Source of the DNA: Rhabdophis nuchalis
Lineage: Eukaryota; Chordata; Lepidosauria; Squamata; Natricidae
Assembly: GCA_039707465.1 (NCBI GenBank)
Contig: CM077644.1
Location: forward strand, 202,629,962-202,693,961
Length of the DNA: 64,000 nucleotides
Reading direction: 5' to 3'
Shown one piece after another: positions 56,577 to 64,000 of the stretch. Position 1 is the first letter of the stretch. Every line of letters begins with the position of its first letter. Both the position numbers and the translations under genes were made by a program. A model generated the notes under the pieces. The model was given only the letters and a program-made list of their open reading frames with translations. It searched no databases and had not been told where the DNA came from.

Positions 56577-56969
56577 CAGTGGTAGGCAACCTGGTTTCTA
56601 CCGCCCAATAGTGGGCATTCCAGCTTTCATGGTGGGCGGTAGGGGTTTTGTCCGATACTGAAGTACTTTCCTTTTTTTAAAATTTAATTGAAATTTAAAT
56701 AAAATTAAAATTCATAGCATTATTTAAAAACGTTTTCATTAGATTTCATAAAATTCCCTGCGAGAACTTAAATTTCTGAAAATATACTATTTGTATCGCC
56801 CGTGAATGCTTTAACTTGCTTTAAATCTGCTTTATAAATTTTATAAAGTAAAGTTACTTCCCTACTTTATAAATCACCATTACTGTGGAACTGGTAGGCA
56901 GTTAGAAAATTTTACTACTAACAGACATACAAAAGTGGGTGGTAGGTATAAAAAGGTTGACTACCCCTG
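56577..56969. mobile_element. hAT-type MITE with perfect 8-bp duplication
   Basis: Ends CAGTGGTAGGCAACCTGG and GGTTGACTACCCCTG. Both sides are flanked by TTCTTACC (56569-56576 and 56970-56977), an exact 8-bp duplication. No transposase is encoded. Confidence 0.85.
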
Positions 56970-56977
56970 TTCTTACC

Positions 56978-59090
56978 TATTCAAAGAAAGAATAATTTTT
57001 CAAATAGTTGGGGTGGGGGTAGCCAAATTAAATAAAACATAGTATATATTTAACAACATTCTTCCATTTTGGCCTATATAAAATTTCCCCCCCCACATTT
57101 AGTAAGCAAACTGTGCAACAAAATTAATATATTTTGTAAGATTTGATTTTATTAAGTGCCATAAGGTCATTGCCGATTCTTAGTTACTATGTAAATTTTC
57201 TTGCTGACAATGTCACAACGCCTTGGGCAACCCTGCTGAGATAAACTCTTGGCACACATTCTCAAGATTGTTCACTCATCTCACCCAGGAGATCCCACCA
57301 TCATAATGAAGCAGCACTACAGGACCTGGGAAGACATTAAAGAAGAAAGGGATAAATCTGAGTTTGATTTTGTTCCTGATGTGTTTAGTTTACCTCAAAT
57401 CTTTGGGATGAATATGAATCTAGGTGTTTTTGTCTAGCGTTAAATAAAAACAAAACTTAGGAACTGTCAGAATTTAGAACATGTACAAGTTTGTTTTTTA
57501 TCCATTATGCTCGTATTATTTACTTTTTAAAACTAGATGTGTCATAATATGGTATTTCAAAATATAGCATATAACTGCAGAAAACAGCAGTGGATCTTAT
57601 TACTTTTTACATAATTAATGTATTATTGGATAATATGGAAAATATTTTAAACTCTTGCATGTTTTTTCTGAATAACACAGAGTGTTGATGAAGTGCAACA
57701 AACTAGTTCACTATTATTCAGTTAAGTACAGGATTTTCTTTCCAGATTCCATTTTTATATAGCAGCTGGTCAAATTTAGTTACTGTCTGTAACACCAATC
57801 TAATCTTTTAGCATTAAAATTAATTTTCTTCATGTTGGCATATGAAGAACAAAGAGTGCCCCCTTACTCATTACCTGAAATTTTACAATGGTAGTAACAG
57901 CAGGGGAAGTTGTGGGACAATTTTTAGAAATCAAAAATAGAAGCATTGGGAGTACTAACATTCATAGACACTGTTGATACATCCCTTTCATCTTCTAACA
58001 GCGATAACATGTAATTGTTCCTTGCTAGTTTATTTTTCTGAGTAAATCAACATGTAGTTTATGACTATTTTACTTTGTAGCTTTTCTTATATCAAGAGAA
58101 AAAAATAGTATATATTTAAAATCCATCTCAGTTATGCTAACTGGTAACCTTAGTGATCATTTCCAGTTGGGATTCGAAATGGGACAAGTCAAAAAGGGAC
58201 AATAAATTTAAGTTGTTTTTGCTGAGATGGCAAATCCTATGAAATTAACAAAAGAAAAGTTAGACAATAGACAATAATGTGGGTTGAGTAACACTAAGAA
58301 AGAAAAATATGGGTTATGAAAGATGAATTTGTGTTCATAAAAATGAATATTTACTAAACACATCCAATACCAATATTGATTTTTCCCAAAACAAAACAAT
58401 TTAAAATACTACATATGAGAATTCTGCTGTTTAGTTATATTGAAAATGTTTTGGAGCTATCATATATAAGCCTAGACTCAAAGGTATCAATAATTCCATT
58501 TCACATCCTATCAATTGTATTTGGCTCAACGAATCATTCTAAATATATAATTTTCTAGAAAATAAGTAGATTTAGGCTCAGAGGATGAATTCAGAATATC
58601 TGATTCCATGCAAGTCTTACAAATGACAGAACTGAAAATTACTCTGGACATTTCTAATAGCAGAATAAGAGATTTTTAAATAGCGTCCTTACGTAATCTG
58701 TTCATATGTCACATTTTTTTCAGAAGCTCTACTAAGCATTTCCTTTGCTGTATCATCAGTTTCTCTATTTTAAACCATTGTTAAACCATTCTACGGCTTT
58801 AGACCTCTTAACATAATGTGTACAATACAGCAAAAATAAAAATTGATTTATCTAAAGCACATCTGATGATTTCTCCTCATAAGCAGCTGCAAACTGCTCT
58901 CCCTGGTTTATTTTAAGACAAAGATGTTATGTGAATTCAGAACTATGTCTTCTCTATAGAAAATAAGGAATTCAAACAAGCTTTAATAAACAAGAGGGTT
59001 TTTTTCGATTATTTAGATTAAATATACCATGGTGTTCAGAGAACACAATGTTTAAAGAAACATCATTGTATTGATTTGTAGCAGGTACCT
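56978..59090. other. No gene; weak old-repeat remnant at 57140-57250
   Basis: AT-rich. The stretch 'taagtgccataaggtcattg' at 57155 may be repeat debris. A 62-codon open frame at 57249-57437 lacks splice or family support. Confidence 0.35.
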
Positions 59091-59117
59091 CTTAAATGCA
59101 AGAACTTTTAGAAGTTT

Positions 59118-59536
59118 TACATCCCTTCGGCCGATCAGCTCCCACAGAGAGGGCCTTCTCAGAGAGGGCTCCCACAGAGAGGGCAATGCCGACTGGCGAC
59201 ACCTAGGGGAAGAGCCTTCTCTGTGGCAGGCCCTGCCCTTTGGAACGACCTTCCCCCTGAACTTCGCACCATCTTGGACCTCCGCCTCTTCAGCCAGTGT
59301 CTAAAGACACACCTCTTTCAGCAAGCCGGCCTAGCCTAACCTCCCGTTAGGGCTATTTTAGATAGTTTTAAATTGGGGATTTTAATTTGGATTTTAGCAT
59401 TGGACTGTTACGTAATTTAATATGTTTTTAAATTCTGTATATTATTGTTTTATATGTTTTTAGATTCCTGTGCGCCGCCCTGGGTCCTTCGTGGAGAAGG
59501 GCGGGATATAAATTTATTTTTTTTTTAAAAAAAGTG
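59118..59536 (+). mobile_element. L2-clade LINE, short rearranged 3' end (copy D)
   Basis: Encodes only the last part of the ORF: TSLRPISSHREGLL, a small repeated segment (two 'cccacagagagggc' blocks), then a GRAFSVAGPALWNDLPPELR-like region and LKTHLFQQAGLA across frames. The 3' UTR ends 'gggcgggatataaattt' plus a T/A-rich tail. Confidence 0.85.
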
Positions 59537-60302
59537 CTTGCAGATAAAACAAAATTTAATGTAGCTATATCATGCCTATGTACCACAGGGTGTTTTCAGG
59601 GTGTCACAGAAAAATAGTATTTTCGGTGATACATAAGTAAAACTAAAAGTTTTTGACCTCTGCAGATACACACACACACACATCTTGCTAACCCTGTCTT
59701 TAATAACAATGGTAGTAACTTTTAAACTTTTATCAGTATTGTTAAATGAAACTGTACATAGAAATGGCTTTCTTGCCATTAATTAGGTATAGGCAGATGG
59801 AGACTATTAGGTTTAGTTTTCTCTGGGATTGGAACAGCTTTAAAAATTACTCATATTTATTTCAAGCACACGCAGACATACAGAGATACAAACATGCACA
59901 CATAAACATAAACATAGATACAAACATGCACACTCTACAAAACTGCTTCTAATTCCCAGCTATTCCATCTATTCTAATTTCTCTATTATTATTTTTTCTC
60001 AAGTATGGTGGCCAGATCTGGACACAATACCTCAAGTGAGGTCTGACTACGGAAAAAGAAAATTGAACTATTTCTTCTATGATTTTAATATGACACGCAG
60101 TTTAAATCACACTGCTGACACATATCAGTTTGTAGTTAATTATCATTCTAAGGTTCCATTAACAAGCTAAAAATTCTCTGCCTTATTCTTGTGCATTTGA
60201 TTTTTTCTTTCCAACTGCGTTCCTGTGAAATTCCATTCTGTTTCTTCCTGTTCATTTCTCCAACCCATGAAAGTCATTTTGATTTCTATCTTTTAGTATG
60301 TT
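59537..60302. other. No gene or recognised repeat
   Basis: AT-rich with short ACAC and ACATA-type runs (about 59670, 59870-59930). Confidence 0.4.
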
Positions 60303-60310
60303 AGCTAGAA

Positions 60311-60672
60311 CAGCGTTTTTCAACCACTGTGCCGTGGCACACTAGTGTGCCGTGAGATATTGTCTGGTGTGCCGTGGGAAAAATTCCTGCCAGAATATCA
60401 GCTTTGTGTTCAGCCAAACAGGCCCAGGTTTCGCAAAGAGTAAGTAAACAGAAATATGAACAATTATAAAATACTTTATTATTTCATAATAAAGTAATTA
60501 TAAAATAATTTCTTTGTGTTTATTTGATTCCTATTCAAGAGAATTACTTTATATATAGTCAATATAAGCACAGAGTTAAATTTTTTAAACATTTTCTAAT
60601 GGTGGTGGTGTGCCTCGTGATTTTTTTCATGAAAAAAGTGTGCCTTTGCACAAAAAAGGTTGAAAAACACTG
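60311..60672. mobile_element. hAT-type MITE with perfect 8-bp duplication
   Basis: Terminal inverted repeats CAGCGTTTTTCAACC and GGTTGAAAAACACTG. Exact flanking duplications AGCTAGAA at 60303-60310 and 60673-60680. The interior starts with 'gtgccgtggcacactagtgt' and includes a small hairpin (ctttattatttcataataaag region near 60475). Confidence 0.9.
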
Positions 60673-60680
60673 AGCTAGAA

Positions 60681-63556
60681 GATAGGTGGTTTAGTGTTAT
60701 TTGCAAATGTGATAAGTCTATTCTCCCCACCTTATCATCCAAATTAATAATACTGAAAAATAGAAAGTTCAGGATTATTACATGTGGTATCCCATTTGAT
60801 ATCTTCCCAACTTGATGACAAAATATTTATGAATATTCTTTGAATAACATTTTGAAGGGTATCTACTAAAATATTATATCTTTCAGCTCACATTTAAGTA
60901 GCTTGCCAGTCCACAATTTCAAACACAGCTAAGGTTTGCTGTGTTAACAGCATTATTCCAATGAAGAGAATTACAATATTGAAAAATGAGATAAAGTTAG
61001 TCTGGCAAGATTTGCAGTTGGCAAATCAATGCTGACTTCTTGTAATTACTGTATTTTCAAAGAGATCTTTTTATGATTTTCTATTGAAACTTTCCAGGCA
61101 ATAGGTCATCACTATTGTGCTGTCATTGATTTGTTTTTAAATTATTGCAATTAAAATGCCTTCTAATTTACCCTAGGAAAAGGCATTTATACAGTGTCCT
61201 ACAAAAGAAATAAAACAATAATTACCCTAAAATTCAGCAAAAGTGGAATGCAAGTCAGGTGGAATACTGTAAAGAAAAGACTACTCATTCTTAAAAATTG
61301 TGAACCAGATTGAGAAAGTACCTTGGGAAATACTGTATGTGATTATGGTCAAGTCACAAGTGAAGCCTTATGTCTTCAGTTTGCTCCATATAGTTCTAAA
61401 ATCTACTTAACTGCATGTCTTGTTCCCATGTGAGGTAAAGCAGTGGCAAAGGTAATATTGTAGCCTGATAATTTTGCTGATCTTGCAATTCACGTTACCA
61501 CATTTATTTGTTTGTTTATTAGATCTATATTTGACCTTTCGTTCAAGAGCTCAAAGCAATGTTCATAGCATTTTCTGAAGTATATGTAGCCAGGAAAGAG
61601 AACAATAGCAAAGATACACCCCATATGATCAAGCAACTTTGTTAGTATTGCAGTATTGTAAGTCCTACTCTGTATAAGCTTAGGTGTGATTTGAGAGTGA
61701 AGCCAAATAAGAAAGACACAGTCACATTTGTAGTTTATGTTTGTCTCAAGCGCTAAAAATAAATCTGAGGAATGAAACAGGATGCTTGGATAACAAGAAC
61801 CCAAACCTTTGCCTTCTGCATACTACTATCGAAACATTTTTCTAATACACAAATTTTCTTGTATTAGAAACATTATGATGAATTTTTTTTTTAAATGGCT
61901 TAGTTCATCTTCCTTCATATCCCAATTTCAAACTTGAACAGGATGAAAGCTCAAACAGCAAATCTGACTATGCTTGTCATTCTGACTCGGTGCTTAGAAT
62001 GTAGCTGAAGCTATTAGAAAGCCATTACAAAAAAATAGTTCACAGACTTACTAAATAATGGCATGAATAGTATCTGTATATAATACTAAAAATATACAGT
62101 AGGATTATGTATGGTATTTTTAATATATAGTATATTTTATATATGGCATTTTTTCCATATTGAGTAGTCAGCTGGTGCCAGAACAAATTTTGTTTCTTTC
62201 AGATTTGTTAAACTTCAATTCCTACATCCTACCAGAGACCACTGCTATATAACTCTAAAAATTGAAGACTGAAGGTCTATAGAATATGTTGAGAACAGCT
62301 GCTTTAGAATTGCCATATTGCTTTTGTACATTATTACATATTCTTCAAATCTGTATCAACTCAAGAGTCTCAATAATTTGAAATTTGACAACTGTTGCTA
62401 TAAATATGATTTACAATAATTTATGTATATTAGTATAGCATCAATATAATTCCCAGATATGACTTTTGCATTTTAGAAGACACTACTTTGGGTTTAAAGA
62501 TGATAAAACATTACCTTTATGTTTATTTAAAAAGTTATTTATTAGAAAGGTTTTAAGTTTATTATATCACCACCAGTAAGAGAGTTTCTTTTTACTCTCA
62601 GATATTTCCAAAGAACAGCATGATGCTTGACAGTAACAATGTCATGTTAGAGAAGCTGAACATGAATAATTAATAATTTTAATAGTTATTTTTATCTGGT
62701 TCTGAAATATTCTTTTTACGTTGCCTTGTATATTAATAATACCAGTAATTCTTACTTTTTAAAAAAGTCCTTTGTTGTTACGTTAAAATTCCTTTGAGTT
62801 TTCATATTACATATCTATATGTTAGTGAAAATATTTCATTTTCCTGGTATACTTCCAGAGCTGTATCATGTAGTGAAGGTTTTATAGTCAATATACAGTG
62901 CAGCAGATGTCATTCCATTTGCTTAAGTCCTGCTGACATTTGGAGATGTGGATTAATTGAGCTACAGAATGGAATTTAATTAAAACTAAATACAGACTTG
63001 GCCATTGTATCTGTTCATTTCCAGCACTCTAGTGTGTACATTTGTAGTCAGTGCCATAGTTAATTTGTTTAATCAGGATGCTATGTAGGAGAAACTGTAC
63101 TTGGTTTTAAGTTGAAAGACAGAATGCATGGTAAATGCCAAGTTGAAGTGTTATCATGCTAGTCTCTGTGAAAGGTGAGACTGATTCATCTCTTGAAACC
63201 ATTTGGAGGGTATAAGATACTAATTTTCTGAGATACTAGAAAAAAATGACTATAATTATTATGGATTTTCTGGGGAAAGGGTACTTAAAAATGTTTGTTG
63301 TAGATCATTGGTATGTGGCAGAATATGTAAGTATGGCATAATGTGCATAATAGTAGAAAGTATTTTTGACAATTTTACACTAGTTCTTGGTCATTCATAT
63401 TCTTTTGGCTTCAGCATTGCAGGCATGTACTGTACAAGGCGTTATGCCATTCTGAGAAGTATAGTAGAACAAGTTGTCCTTCTTTCTATTTAGTGGTAAC
63501 TGAAGTCAACTGAAGTTGTTTTAGAGATATATATGTTTATAGTAAGCAATGTAATC
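60681..63556. other. No gene or recognised repeat
   Basis: AT-rich, nothing recognised. Confidence 0.4.
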
Positions 63557-63558
63557 TA

Positions 63559-64000
63559 CAGTTGCAAGAAAAAGTATGTGAACACCTTGGGATTACGTGG
63601 AGTTTTGCATGACTTGGTCATAAAATGTGCTCTGAACTTCATCTAAGTCACAACAATAAACAAACACGGTCTGCTTAAAATAATATTACACAAACATTAG
63701 ATGTTGCCATGGTTTAATTGAACATAACATGTAAACATTCACAGTGCAGGGAGGAAAAAGTATGTGAGCCCCTAGCTTAATGACGTCTCAACGAGCTAAT
63801 TGGAACCAGGAGTGAGCCAACCTTGACTCCAATCAGTGTGATGATATTGGATGTGTTGTAGACAGCTGTCCTGCCCTTTAAAAACGCACACCTGTTTTGG
63901 GTTTACTGGTTTCAAGAAGCACTGTCTGATGTGAACCATGCCTCGCAGAAAAGAGCTCTCAGAAGACCTACGATCAAGAATTGTTGACTTGCATGAAGCT
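63559..64000 (+). mobile_element. Tc1-like transposon, 5' end (cut by window)
   Basis: Starts after a TA (63557-63558) with CAGTTGCAAGAAAAAGTATG. A second, similar motif (gggaggaaaaagtatgtgag, about 63747-63766) lies about 190 bp inside. This matches the inverted-repeat/direct-repeat ends of Tc1 elements. The transposase reading frame begins at 63938. The rest is outside the window. Confidence 0.9.
63938..64000 (+). CDS. Tc1-like transposase, N-terminal 21 residues (partial)
   Basis: The frame starts at ATG 63938 and reads [20 protein letters not shown], then A, to the window end. This is the start of the paired-type DNA-binding domain of Tc1 transposases, which bind the inner and outer terminal repeats and move the element by cut-and-paste into TA sites. 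The start was chosen because it fits the family N-terminus and its distance of about 380 bp from the outer end. No stop or frameshift is seen in the 63 bp available, so whether the gene is intact cannot be judged. The catalytic DDE domain would lie outside the window. Confidence 0.85.
   Translation, partial: MPRRKELSEDLRSRIVDLHEA

Overview
This is eukaryotic, AT-rich, intron-and-repeat DNA. The repeats point to a squamate reptile, most likely a snake: L2-clade LINE 3' ends with (AAAT)n tails, CR1, a Sauria-type tRNA SINE with a BovB-like tail, MIR-like SINEs, hAT and TA-flanked MITEs, a Tc1 transposon, and dense tetra- and pentanucleotide microsatellites. There are no prokaryotic-style genes. 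Almost all long open frames are LINE fragments or microsatellite translations.

Host coding content: three well-formed exons on the + strand (9885-10044, 14198-14350, 26190-26284). They have good splice sites and compatible phases and belong to one gene, which I could not identify from the peptide. Its introns are 4.2 and 11.8 kb. No further exon was found with confidence, so the gene probably runs out of the window on one or both sides.

Layout: 0.2-1.1 kb L2; 1.7-4.7 kb two copies of an LTR-like repeat and an old MIR-like SINE; 6.0-9.06 kb a dense mosaic of one ~340-bp repeat, fold-back elements and microsatellites; 9.9-14.35 kb exons 1 and 2 with old LINE, hAT and L2 debris; 15.6-24.85 kb MITE, Rex/jockey-like, MIR-like, L2 and CR1 copies; 26.2 kb exon 3; 28.0-28.97 kb a second cluster of the ~340-bp repeat; 33.8-34.9 kb a VNTR-bearing repeat and a SINE; 36.5-51.8 kb mostly unannotated AT-rich sequence with a 320-bp near-perfect palindrome (41.5 kb) and a complete fold-back element (42.9 kb); 52.3-56.3 kb a 1.1-kb near-identical inverted duplication next to tail-to-tail L2 copies; 56.6 and 60.3 kb hAT MITEs with perfect 8-bp target duplications; 63.56 kb to the end, the start of a Tc1 element.

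Main discovery: the ~340-bp repeat carries a tRNA-like region (A and B boxes) followed 12-15 nt later by a 47-nt block that fits the type I hammerhead ribozyme. Eight copies keep the core (CUGANGA, GAAA and an AUC or AUA cleavage triplet), and stems I, II and III show compensatory changes between copies. The units sit head to tail with periods of 345, 343, 339 and 328 bp, so a read-through transcript could self-cleave into monomers. The design resembles the Schistosoma Sm-alpha elements and metazoan retrozymes. Novelty could not be checked here.
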